This document shows, piece after piece, positions 17,483 to 25,071 of a DNA stretch of 34,767 bases. A model generated the notes under the pieces. The model worked only from the letters and a program-made list of their open reading frames with translations. It was not told the DNA's origin and ran no database searches. Both the position numbers and the translations under genes were made by a program. Position 1 is the first letter of the stretch. Each line of letters begins with the position of its first letter. Source of the stretch: an uncultured Oscillospiraceae bacterium (lineage in GTDB: Bacteria; Bacillota; Clostridia; Oscillospirales; Acutalibacteraceae); contig CAJMBP010000006.1 of NCBI GenBank assembly GCA_905211675.1, positions 1 to 34,767 on the forward strand. The letters run 5' to 3'.

Positions 17483-18343
17483 ATGAAAATAGCGATACTT
17501 GGCGTTGAAAATTCGCATGCCGATGCCTTCGGTGAGCTTATAAAATCAAATCCCGAAGAATACGGTGACATTGAAATTGTGGGAATTTACAGTGATGAGG
17601 AGGACGCCGTAAAACGCATAACAGATAAAGGCTATGCTACATACGCCGCCTCATCGCCCGATGAATTTTTAGGCAAGGTGGACGGTGTTGTGGTTACCGC
17701 CCGTCACGGCGATAATCACTATAAATACGCAATGCCTTATGTAAAGGCAGGCGTTCCCTGCTTTATAGATAAGCCGTTTTGCGCAAATGTCGAAAACGCA
17801 AAGGAACTCGCTCGCACTGCCGAAGAAAACGGCGCGCTTTTGTGCGGCGGCTCCTGCCTTAAATTTATTGACGAAATAAAGCCCCTTGCCCGTATGGCAA
17901 AAACAAAAAAGGTAAAAAGCGGAACGGTTGCCTGCCCCGTGAATATGAATAATATATACGGCGGCTTCTGGTTTTATTCACAGCACCTTATTGAAATTTT
18001 GCTTACAATTTACGGCAAAAACGTAAAATCGGTTACGGCATTTTGCCCCGATGATACCAAAAATCGCATTACCGTTATTTTTAATTTCGGCGAATTTGAT
18101 GTATGCGGCTTTTATACCGACAGTTACCGATATACCGCAAGCCTTATGACTGACGATAACAATATATATCAGGCGTACTGTGACGATGTTGTTTATACCT
18201 TCAAAAACGAATTTGACGAGTTTGTACAAATGGTAAAAAGCGGCGTTATGCCCTGCGATTATGACGATCTTGTTTACCCCGTAAAGTTGCTTGATGCTAT
18301 TGAGCGTTCATATACACAAAAAAAGGAAATTTTTATAGAATGA
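17483..18343 (+). CDS. Gfo/Idh/MocA family oxidoreductase (second, divergent copy)
   Basis: About 286 residues from ATG 17483, chosen because AAAGGTGA lies just upstream; an in-frame GTG at 17474 is part of that site. The Rossmann domain begins MKIAILGVENSHADAFGEL, lacking the canonical G-x-G-x-x-G loop of its neighbour. VCFIDKPF-like wording (VPCFIDKPFCANVENA) preserves the lysine motif. The C-terminal domain is shorter than in the first copy. It is not a recent duplicate: the two share only the fold. Role is probably a dehydrogenase or a partner in the same sugar pathway. The stop overlaps the nagA start by 4 nt. Confidence 0.85.
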   Translation: MKIAILGVENSHADAFGELIKSNPEEYGDIEIVGIYSDEEDAVKRITDKGYATYAASSPDEFLGKVDGVVVTARHGDNHYKYAMPYVKAGVPCFIDKPFCANVENAKELARTAEENGALLCGGSCLKFIDEIKPLARMAKTKKVKSGTVACPVNMNNIYGGFWFYSQHLIEILLTIYGKNVKSVTAFCPDDTKNRITVIFNFGEFDVCGFYTDSYRYTASLMTDDNNIYQAYCDDVVYTFKNEFDEFVQMVKSGVMPCDYDDLVYPVKLLDAIERSYTQKKEIFIE

Positions 18344-19470
18344 AAATACTTACAAACGGCAAGATAATAACCGACGGCAAAATACTCGAAGGCTATGACA
18401 TTGTAATAAACGGTGAAAAAATAACGCAGGTTTTGCCGTCAGATAAGCAAAAAGGTGAAAAAACAGACCTCTGCGGTAATTATATAGCGTCTGGATTTAT
18501 CGATATTCACTGCCACGGCGGCGGGGGATATGAGTTTATAGACGCCACGCCCGAGGCCTTTAAAAAAGCTGCACAGCTTCACGCCTTGCACGGCACAAGG
18601 GTTATGTACCCGACAATAAGCGCAACCGATTATGACACTATGGTGCGCGTGCTTAAAACTGCCCGCGAGGTAAAAAACGACTGTGCGGTTGAAATTCCCG
18701 GTATTCACCTTGAGGGTCCGTATTTTGCACTCGAAATGTGCGGCGGTCAGGCGCCGGGTATTGTGCGTGATACCGACCGTGAAGAATATGAGTCGTTGCT
18801 CGAAGAATACGGCGACATAATTGCCCGTTGGGACTATGCCCCCGAAAAAGACAGCAATAATGAGTTTTTAAACGCTTTGCAAAGTAAAGGCGTAATTGCC
18901 GCGACTGCTCACTCATCTGCCGAATATAGCGATGTATTAAGGGCTTACAAAGACGGCAACCGTCTTATAACGCACCTTTATTCGTGCACATCAACCGTAA
19001 CACGCCGCAACGGCTTCAGACATTTGGGTATTGTTGAAAGCGCGTATTTACTTGACGGTATGTATGTTGAGGCTATTGCTGACGGCTGCCATCTGCCGCC
19101 CGAATTACTGAAAATGATAGTTAAGCTTAAAGGTGCCGACCGCGTTTGCCTTATAACCGATGCGCTCAGACCTGCGGGTATAGGTGAAGAGGGCATGCAA
19201 TACACCGATTGCCCCGTGCCGTTTATTATAGAAGACGGTGTTGCAAAGCTGCTTGACCGAAGCGCCTTTGCGGGCAGTATTGCAACAGTCGATGTGCTTT
19301 TAAAAACAGCTGTTAAAGCGGGCTTTAGCGTTGCCGATGCCGTAAAAATGATGACCGAGACTCCGGCCGAGGTTATGGGCATTAAAACAAAGGGCAGAAT
19401 TGCGGCAGGGTTTGACGCCTGCTTTACCGTGTTCGATAAAAACTTGGATACAGTAAATATGAAAATATAA
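18340..19470 (+). CDS. nagA: N-acetylglucosamine-6-phosphate deacetylase
   Basis: 376 residues, typical NagA size. It removes the acetyl group from GlcNAc-6-phosphate (or a related N-acetyl sugar phosphate). Metal and catalytic residues of this amidohydrolase are visible: HCH at 57-59, Glu125 in GIHLEGPYF, His191 in ATAHSS, His212 in LITHLYS, His251 in DGCHLPPE and the catalytic Asp274 in LITDAL. Its ATG overlaps the upstream oxidoreductase stop by 4 nt, so it belongs to the five-gene operon. No sugar transporter or PTS component accompanies it. The converging htrA gene lies beyond a shared hairpin. Confidence 0.92.
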   Translation: MKILTNGKIITDGKILEGYDIVINGEKITQVLPSDKQKGEKTDLCGNYIASGFIDIHCHGGGGYEFIDATPEAFKKAAQLHALHGTRVMYPTISATDYDTMVRVLKTAREVKNDCAVEIPGIHLEGPYFALEMCGGQAPGIVRDTDREEYESLLEEYGDIIARWDYAPEKDSNNEFLNALQSKGVIAATAHSSAEYSDVLRAYKDGNRLITHLYSCTSTVTRRNGFRHLGIVESAYLLDGMYVEAIADGCHLPPELLKMIVKLKGADRVCLITDALRPAGIGEEGMQYTDCPVPFIIEDGVAKLLDRSAFAGSIATVDVLLKTAVKAGFSVADAVKMMTETPAEVMGIKTKGRIAAGFDACFTVFDKNLDTVNMKI

Positions 19471-19474
19471 AAAA

Positions 19475-19508
19475 ACACCCCGTGCGATTTTGTCTTCGCA
19501 AGGGGTGT
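19475..19508 (-). terminator. Intrinsic terminator of htrA (minus strand), between convergent genes
   Basis: Stem ACACCCC (19475-19481) / GGGGTGT (19502-19508) with an inner TGCG/CGCA. On the minus strand it is followed by a run of seven or more T (plus-strand A run at 19469-19475); on the plus strand no T tract follows, so it mainly serves htrA. Confidence 0.8.
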
Positions 19509-19525
19509 AATACTATTGTCAGTAT

Positions 19526-20881
19526 TTAATTGGATGTTTCGGAAGCAAGCTTGATATCAGATGTGTAATATCTGCCGTTTCGGTAAATTTTTATGCTGAC
19601 CGTATCATTAGGCTCACAGTCATAAATCACATCGTTAAGCACGGTGTATTCGCTTATGGTAACGCCGTTAAACTCGGTAATAATATCGCCTCGCACAATA
19701 CCGGCGTTAGCCGCAGGGCTGTTTTCTGCCACGCTCGATACAACCGCGCCCGACGGATACCCGTAGAACGAGAGAACCTCTGAGGTATAGGTGCTGCTTA
19801 TGCTAACACCGAGGTACGCCTGTGAATCGTTCTTGCGTGATATTATTTTATCGCATTTTTCTTTGACCGTGTTTATAGGTATTGCAAAACCCATGCCCTC
19901 AAATTCAACCGATGCGATTTTAGAGCTGTTAATACCTATAAGCTTGCCCTCGGTATCAAGCAATGCGCCGCCCGAGTTGCCGGGATTTATTGCGGCGTCG
20001 GTTTGAATAAGCTTGAGTGTAGAGTTGGTTGACACCGTACGGTCAAGACCGCTTATAATACCGTAGGTAACACTGCCCATAAACTCAAGCCCGCCCGGCG
20101 CGCCTATGGTTATTACCGACTGACCCACCTTAAGGTCATTGCTGTTGCCGAATTCCATAGGTGTAAGGCCGTCGGCTTTTATTTTAACAACCGCAAGGTC
20201 GCACGAAATATTGTAGCCCACAACCTCGGCAGGGTATGAATCGGAACTGCTGTTTCCTATAAAAACATCAATTTTGGAATTCTTGGACTCTACGGCGCCG
20301 CTTATTACATGGTAATTGGTAACTATATAACCGTCCGAGCTGTAAATTACGCCCGAGCCCTCGCCGGTCTGCTCCTGATTTCCGCCGAAAAAGCTTGCGA
20401 CAGATGTTGTTGTGCGAATGCCCACAACGCTGTTATTGCATTTTAATGCAACTGCTTCGGCAGTTGACGATGCGGTTTTGTCAACATTTATGCTTACATT
20501 GGTTGAATTTCCGTTTTGCGTAACTGTATTGTCGGGCTGTGTTGACTTCGTTTTAAAAATAATACCCATAGCGGCAATGCAGCTTGCGGCGCCTATAACT
20601 GCCGACAGAAGACACGCCGCTATAACCACGGCTGTGCTGTGTCCGCTTTTTTGTCTTTTTGATTTTGGGTGATTTTGGCAGTGTCCGTTGCCGTATGGTG
20701 CCGTGTATGTCGGCGGCACACTGCGTGAGGTGTCGTCTTGAATAATATCATTCGATTTTTTGCTGTAAAAACTGTCGTTCGGTGTTGAGGTATAGTCTGT
20801 GTTCGGGTTGTTTGCCTCATCAAAGCCCGATACATTGCCGTTTTGACCGTTGTTGTTTTCAAAATTGTCCATATTATTCAT
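19526..20881 (-). CDS. htrA: HtrA/DegP-like trypsin-type serine protease with PDZ domain
   Basis: 451 residues. An Asn/Ser/Pro-rich cytoplasmic N-terminus (1-82) precedes a membrane anchor at about 84-109. The protease domain at about 140-345 has the triad His191 (VTNYHVISG), Asp228 (CDLAVVKI) and Ser303 (NPGNSGGAL). One PDZ domain is at about 352-440 (SPAANAGIVRGDIITEFNG). It degrades misfolded proteins at the cell surface. Single gene; a TTGTAA-17-TAAAAT promoter and direct repeats lie upstream, and a terminator follows. Confidence 0.95.
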   Translation of the reverse strand: MNNMDNFENNNGQNGNVSGFDEANNPNTDYTSTPNDSFYSKKSNDIIQDDTSRSVPPTYTAPYGNGHCQNHPKSKRQKSGHSTAVVIAACLLSAVIGAASCIAAMGIIFKTKSTQPDNTVTQNGNSTNVSINVDKTASSTAEAVALKCNNSVVGIRTTTSVASFFGGNQEQTGEGSGVIYSSDGYIVTNYHVISGAVESKNSKIDVFIGNSSSDSYPAEVVGYNISCDLAVVKIKADGLTPMEFGNSNDLKVGQSVITIGAPGGLEFMGSVTYGIISGLDRTVSTNSTLKLIQTDAAINPGNSGGALLDTEGKLIGINSSKIASVEFEGMGFAIPINTVKEKCDKIISRKNDSQAYLGVSISSTYTSEVLSFYGYPSGAVVSSVAENSPAANAGIVRGDIITEFNGVTISEYTVLNDVIYDCEPNDTVSIKIYRNGRYYTSDIKLASETSN

Positions 20882-20897
20882 CTCCGATAAATTTTGT

Positions 20898-20926
20898 ATT
20901 TTAATGTTAATGTAAGTTTATTACAA
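20898..20926 (-). promoter_or_regulatory. Probable htrA promoter
   Basis: On the minus strand, TTGTAA (20926-20921) and TAAAAT (20903-20898) are 17 bp apart, close to the htrA ATG at 20881. Two CCGTAAA direct repeats (20951-20957, 20966-20972 on the plus strand) lie 25-46 bp upstream of the -35. Confidence 0.5.
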
Positions 20927-21015
20927 TTATTGATAAAAAATGTGAATTATCCGTAAATATTTTGTCCGTAAAATACTATGAAATTTACAATATTAAATTA
21001 AGCTGAATAAAAGTC

Positions 21016-21044
21016 TTTACTTTTTGTAAAATATGTGTTATAAT
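21016..21044 (+). promoter_or_regulatory. Sigma-A promoter of rpsO
   Basis: TTTACT at 21016-21021 and perfect TATAAT at 21039-21044, 17-bp spacer. Predicted transcription start is near 21051, giving a leader of about 120 nt before rpsO. Confidence 0.75.
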
Positions 21045-21050
21045 TCAAAA

Positions 21051-21160
21051 ACTGACTGTGGAAGCAGTCGTTTACCGTATTCTGTGCTTGTGGCGTCTGC
21101 CGCGCTTTTTGCGGAACACTCAAGACCTTTTGCTCGGAATACGGCGTACAATTTTAAAAA
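21051..21160 (+). ncRNA. Structured rpsO leader, candidate S15-binding autoregulatory RNA
   Basis: Three nested or adjacent helices are readable: GACTG/CAGTC (21054-21058 with 21065-21069), CCGTATTC/GAATACGG (21075-21082 with 21137-21144) and, inside the second, CCGC/GCGG (21100-21103 with 21111-21114). The long closing helix ends about 18 nt before the AAAGGAG site. Ribosomal protein S15 represses its own mRNA through different leader structures in different bacteria; assigning that role here is inference. Confidence 0.6.
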
Positions 21161-21173
21161 AGGAGTGAAAAAG

Positions 21174-21437
21174 ATGACTAACGAGAAAAAGCAACAGATT
21201 ATGGCAGAGTATGCGGTTCACGAGGGTGACACCGGTTCTCCCGAGGTTCAGATTGCCGTTCTTACCTATCGCATCAACGAGCTCAACGCTCACCTTGATG
21301 TTCACAAGAAAGACCATCACTCACGCCGCGGTCTGCTCAAAATGGTAGGTCACAGAAGAAATCTTCTTGCATACCTCCAGAAAAAAGACATCGAAAGATA
21401 CCGTGCTATCGTTAAGAAGCTCGGCTTGCGTAAGTAA
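21174..21437 (+). CDS. rpsO: 30S ribosomal protein S15
   Basis: 87 residues, the family size: MTNEKKQQIMAEYAVHEGDT, then GSPEVQIAVLTYRINELNAH and HHSRRGLLKMVGHRRNLLAY, the conserved 16S-rRNA-binding helices. It binds the central domain of 16S rRNA early in 30S assembly. Start at 21174 is set by AAAAGGAGTG upstream; the frame is open further 5' but that is the structured leader. Followed by pnp, the conserved rpsO-pnp order, with a hairpin and a long leader between them. Confidence 0.98.
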   Translation: MTNEKKQQIMAEYAVHEGDTGSPEVQIAVLTYRINELNAHLDVHKKDHHSRRGLLKMVGHRRNLLAYLQKKDIERYRAIVKKLGLRK

Positions 21438-21449
21438 TTATGTAACAAA

Positions 21450-21486
21450 CAAACCGGGCAAAATTTATTTGCTCGGTTTGATTTTG
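21450..21486 (+). terminator. Terminator/attenuator between rpsO and pnp
   Basis: A 13-bp stem, CAAACCGGGCAAA (21450-21462) with TTTGCTCGGTTTG (21468-21480) including one G-U pair, five-base loop, then ATTTTGTT. The T tract is imperfect, so partial read-through into pnp is plausible. Confidence 0.75.
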
Positions 21487-21504
21487 TTAAGCATACGCGT
21501 ATTA

Positions 21505-21585
21505 AAGAGATTTTTTGTTGTTTAGCGGTAAAACGAGCGCCTGAAAAATCAGGTATTGGTTTTATTGCTAAACGGAAAATCTCTT
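21505..21585 (+). ncRNA. Long hairpin in the pnp leader
   Basis: An 81-nt nearly continuous stem-loop. Outer arms AAGAGATTTT-type 21505-21514 with 21576-21585; middle arms GTTTAGCGGTAAAAC (21520-21534) with GTTTTATTGCTAAAC (21559-21573), fully paired with two G-U pairs; inner hairpin CCTGA/TCAGG (21540-21544 with 21549-21553). It ends about 18 nt before the pnp ribosome-binding site. In E. coli a long hairpin at this place is cut by RNase III and lets PNPase control its own mRNA; a comparable role is inferred. Confidence 0.75.
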
Positions 21586-21619
21586 AAAATATAAACAAAA
21601 ATAAAAGGAGATTTGAAAA

Positions 21620-23815
21620 ATGTTTGAAAACTACAAAGTTTACGAAACAACGGTTGCAGGCAGACCTTTCCGCCTTGAAACGGGCAAAATGGCAGGGCTT
21701 GCAAACGCGGCTTTTATGGCAAGCTACGGTGACACAAGGGTATTGTGCACGGTAACAGCTTCTTCAAAACCGCGTGAGGGCGTTGACTTTTTCCCTCTTT
21801 CGGTTGATTATGAAGAAAAAATGTATGCGGTAGGCCGCATCCCCGGCTCTTTCCAACGCCGCGAGGGCAAAGCAAGCGAAAAGGCAATTCTTGCTTCACG
21901 CTGCATAGACAGACCTATACGCCCCCTTTTCCCGAAAGATATGCGCAACGACTGTTCGGTTGTTGCAACCGTTATGTCGGTTGACCCCGATTGCTCGCCG
22001 GAAATAACAGCCGCTATCGGTGTGTCTGCCGCTATTGCGGTATCCGATATTCCGTGGGACGGCCCTATTGCATCTACAAGCGTAGGTCTTATAGACGGTG
22101 AAATTGTTATTAACCCGACACTCGAACAGCGCGCGGTTTCAGAGCTTAATCTTACCGTTTCTTCAACCGCCGATTTGGTTGCCATGATTGAGGCCGGCGG
22201 TAACGAAATTCCCGATGACCTTATGTTCGAATGCATTATGGCAGGTCACGAGGTAAATAAAGAAATAGTTAAATTTATCAACGGCATTGTTGCCGAAATC
22301 GGTAAAGAAAAGTTCGCATTTGAGTCGAGCAATCCCGACCCCGAGATTATGGCAGAGATTGAAGAGTTTTGCATTGAAGATGTAAAGAAGGCTCTTGATA
22401 CCGATGATAAAAATGTTCGTGACGCGGCTCTGCTTCCTATTTATGATGCAGTTCACGCAAAGTTTGACGAGCGTTTTGAAGGCTGTGAAGCAAAGCTTGA
22501 CGAGATTATGTATCTTGTTCAAAAGCATGTTGTCCGTGCTTGGCTTAAGGATGAGGGCAAGCGTGTTGACGGTCGCGGTATCGATGAAATTCGCCCGCTT
22601 AACGCGCAGATTGACCTTCTTCCGCGCGTGCACGGTTCGGGTATGTTTACCCGCGGTCAGACACAGGTGCTCTCGGTTGCAACCTTGGCGCCCGTAAGCG
22701 AAGCACAAAAGCTCGACGGACTTGATGAAGAGGTTAGCAAGCGTTACATTCACCATTACAACTTCCCGTCGTATTCGGTTGGCGAAACCAAGCCTTCACG
22801 CGGCCCTGGCCGTCGCGAAATCGGCCACGGTGCTCTTGCAGAGCGCGCGCTTTTGCCGGTTATTCCGTCGGTAGAGGAATTCCCCTATGCTATCCGCGTA
22901 GTAAGTGAGGTTCTTTCTTCAAACGGTTCTACTTCGCAGGGCTCTATTTGCGGTTCAACACTTGCTCTTATGGCGGCAGGCGTTCCGATTAAAGCTCCGG
23001 TTGCAGGTATTTCGTGCGGTCTTATTACGGGTGATGACGGCGTTTACGGCGACTTTATGACAATGGTTGACATTCAGGGTCTTGAAGACTTTTACGGCGA
23101 TATGGACTTTAAGGTTGCGGGTACTCATAAGGGTATTACCGCTATTCAGATGGACCTTAAGGTGCACGGTCTTACACCCGAAATCATTAAAGAGGCCTTT
23201 GCGAAAACTAATAAGGCTCGCAAATATATTCTCGATGAAGTAATGCTCAAATGTATACCCGAATACCGCAAGGAGCTGTCCCCCTACGCACCTAAAATGC
23301 TTACCACAACCATCAGCCCCGACAAAATCGGCGATGTTATCGGCAAGCAGGGCAAGGTTATTCAGTCTATTCAAGAGCAGTTTGACTGCACAATCAATAT
23401 TGAAGAAGACGGACATGTATATGTTTCGGGTCTTGATATTGAAAAGGCAAAGGCCGCAGTTGATGTTATCAATCTTATTGCAAACGACCCCGAAATCGGT
23501 GCTATTTATTCGGGCAAGGTAACAAGACTTATGACCTTCGGTGCGTTTGTTGAAATCGCTCCCGGTAAGGAAGGCCTTGTGCATATTTCAAAGCTTGACA
23601 CCAAGCGTGTTGAAAAGGTTGAAGATGTTGTGGCTGTGGGCGATCAGGTTATCGTTAAGGTTACCGAGATTGACGATCAGGGCAGAATTAACCTTTCGCG
23701 CCGTGATGCACTTGTAGAGGTTAACGGTGCCGTTGTTGAGGACGATGCCGACGACCAAGCGCCTCACAAAAAAGGCAACCGTGACAGACGCGGTTTTAAA
23801 AAGCGTGATAAATAA
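21620..23815 (+). CDS. pnp: Polyribonucleotide nucleotidyltransferase (PNPase)
   Basis: 731 residues, full-length. Phosphorolytic 3'-5' exoribonuclease of mRNA decay. Two RNase PH-like domains (about 10-225 and 310-545) flank a helical domain; the second holds FTRGQTQVLSV and the catalytic region GLEDFYGDMDFKVAGT. A KH domain (about 553-612; IGDVIGKQGKVIQSIQ) and an S1 domain (about 620-690; GKVTRLMTFGAFVEI) follow, then a short basic tail. AAAAGGAG precedes the ATG. Controlled at least by the long leader hairpin upstream; a terminator follows at 23825. Confidence 0.97.
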   Translation: MFENYKVYETTVAGRPFRLETGKMAGLANAAFMASYGDTRVLCTVTASSKPREGVDFFPLSVDYEEKMYAVGRIPGSFQRREGKASEKAILASRCIDRPIRPLFPKDMRNDCSVVATVMSVDPDCSPEITAAIGVSAAIAVSDIPWDGPIASTSVGLIDGEIVINPTLEQRAVSELNLTVSSTADLVAMIEAGGNEIPDDLMFECIMAGHEVNKEIVKFINGIVAEIGKEKFAFESSNPDPEIMAEIEEFCIEDVKKALDTDDKNVRDAALLPIYDAVHAKFDERFEGCEAKLDEIMYLVQKHVVRAWLKDEGKRVDGRGIDEIRPLNAQIDLLPRVHGSGMFTRGQTQVLSVATLAPVSEAQKLDGLDEEVSKRYIHHYNFPSYSVGETKPSRGPGRREIGHGALAERALLPVIPSVEEFPYAIRVVSEVLSSNGSTSQGSICGSTLALMAAGVPIKAPVAGISCGLITGDDGVYGDFMTMVDIQGLEDFYGDMDFKVAGTHKGITAIQMDLKVHGLTPEIIKEAFAKTNKARKYILDEVMLKCIPEYRKELSPYAPKMLTTTISPDKIGDVIGKQGKVIQSIQEQFDCTINIEEDGHVYVSGLDIEKAKAAVDVINLIANDPEIGAIYSGKVTRLMTFGAFVEIAPGKEGLVHISKLDTKRVEKVEDVVAVGDQVIVKVTEIDDQGRINLSRRDALVEVNGAVVEDDADDQAPHKKGNRDRRGFKKRDK

Positions 23816-23824
23816 TTAAAAGCG

Positions 23825-23856
23825 AAATCCCCGAATTTTTCGGGGATTTATTTTTG
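23825..23856 (+). terminator. Intrinsic terminator after pnp
   Basis: AAATCCCCGAA (23825-23835) pairs with TTCGGGGATTT (23839-23849), three-base loop, then ATTTTTG. Confidence 0.93.
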
Positions 23857-23928
23857 TTCGGCATTTTAAAGAAAAACACAGGTGCTTTTATTGCAATATT
23901 AGGTAAAATTACCATATTTTAAGATTGC

Positions 23929-23971
23929 TTTACAGTGTTCTCTTGACTGTAAAATCACTTTATATTATAAT
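23929..23971 (+). promoter_or_regulatory. Promoter and overlapping inverted-repeat operator of the PfoR-like gene
   Basis: TTGACT (23943-23948), 17-bp spacer, TATAAT (23966-23971). An inverted repeat TTTACAGT (23929-23936) / ACTGTAAA (23946-23953) with a 9-nt spacer has its right arm inside the -35 box, the place for a repressor. The regulator is not identified. Confidence 0.7.
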
Positions 23972-24015
23972 TGTGACAATTTAAAATTAAATTCATCGAA
24001 TAAGGAGGATGAAAA

Positions 24016-25071
24016 ATGATTAAAAAGTATTTAAACCGCCTTTTTATAGACGGACTTTCGGGTATGGCTTACGGTCTTTTTTCTACCCTTATAATAGGCA
24101 CTATTATTTGTCAAATAGGCTCTATTATAGGCGATAATATCGTGGGCAATTGCTTTGCTGCAATAGGCAGCGTAGCAAAGACCGTTACGGGTGCCGGTAT
24201 AGGCGTGGGTGTTGCGGTAAAGCTTAAATCTTCGCCGCTTACCACTATTTCAGCCGCCGTTGCAGGTATGGTGGGCGCGTTTCCCAATCTTGCGACAGAG
24301 GCTTTTAAAATAGGTGCTCCGGGCGAGCCTCTCGGTGCGTTTATTGCGGCGTATGTTGCAATAGAAATAGGCGGCTTGGTTTCAGGCAAAACAAAGCTCG
24401 AAATAATTGTAACACCCCTTTGCTGCATACTTGTAGGTTCCGCCGCAGGCTATTTGGTAGGGCCTTACATATCCGCCGCTATGAAGTGGATTGGCAATCT
24501 TGTAAATATAAATGTTGAAAACAGCCCCATAATAGGCGGAATTGTGGTATCGGTTATAATGGGAATACTGCTAACCCTGCCTATATCGTCTGCTGCTATC
24601 GGCATTTCTATGGGTATAACCGGACTTGCGGCGGGCGCTGCAACCATAGGCTGCTGTTGCAATATGGTAGGCTTTGCGGTTATCAGCTACCGTGAAAATA
24701 AGGTTGGCGGCCTTATTGCACAGGGTGTAGGCACCTCGATGCTTCAAATGCCCAATATTGTTCGCAAGCCTATAATATGGCTGCCGTCAATTTTAGCAAG
24801 TGCAATACTCGGCCCCGTGTCGTCGGCTCTGCTTAAAATGGTAAGCACCCCTGTAGGCTCGGGTATGGGTTCTGCCGGTCTTGTCGGTCAGTTTGCGGCG
24901 TACGGTGCTATGGTAGAAAACGGCGTATCGCCCGCAGTAGCACTGTTAGAAATTATTGTTATGCATTTTGTATTGCCGGCGGCGGTAACACTCGGTATTG
25001 CAGAGACAATGCGAAAATTGAAATTTATAAAAAACGGCGATTTGAAGCTGCAGGATATTGCAAATGGATAA
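24016..25071 (+). CDS. PTS EIIC-like membrane protein, PfoR family (PTS_EIIC_2)
   Basis: 351 residues, almost entirely hydrophobic, with about eight to ten membrane segments rich in Gly/Ala (FIDGLSGMAYGLFSTLIIGT at the start; VGSGMGSAGLVGQFAAYGAM near the end). This is the PTS_EIIC_2/PfoR pattern, a family related to sugar-transporting EIIC subunits; C. perfringens PfoR was described as affecting toxin gene expression. No EIIA, EIIB or sugar enzyme gene is adjacent, so transport by a standard PTS route is not supported here. AAGGAGG precedes the ATG. The endonuclease III gene starts within its last codons. Confidence 0.85.
   Translation: MIKKYLNRLFIDGLSGMAYGLFSTLIIGTIICQIGSIIGDNIVGNCFAAIGSVAKTVTGAGIGVGVAVKLKSSPLTTISAAVAGMVGAFPNLATEAFKIGAPGEPLGAFIAAYVAIEIGGLVSGKTKLEIIVTPLCCILVGSAAGYLVGPYISAAMKWIGNLVNINVENSPIIGGIVVSVIMGILLTLPISSAAIGISMGITGLAAGAATIGCCCNMVGFAVISYRENKVGGLIAQGVGTSMLQMPNIVRKPIIWLPSILASAILGPVSSALLKMVSTPVGSGMGSAGLVGQFAAYGAMVENGVSPAVALLEIIVMHFVLPAAVTLGIAETMRKLKFIKNGDLKLQDIANG

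Noticed and set aside
21033..21173. N-terminal extension of S15 from an upstream in-frame ATG
   Set aside because: The extension overlaps the promoter and the structured leader; the AAAGGAG-preceded ATG at 21174 gives the standard 87-residue protein.
22163..23584. Two minus-strand open frames (197 and 209 codons) opposite pnp
   Set aside because: Antisense shadows of a highly conserved coding sequence; no motifs.
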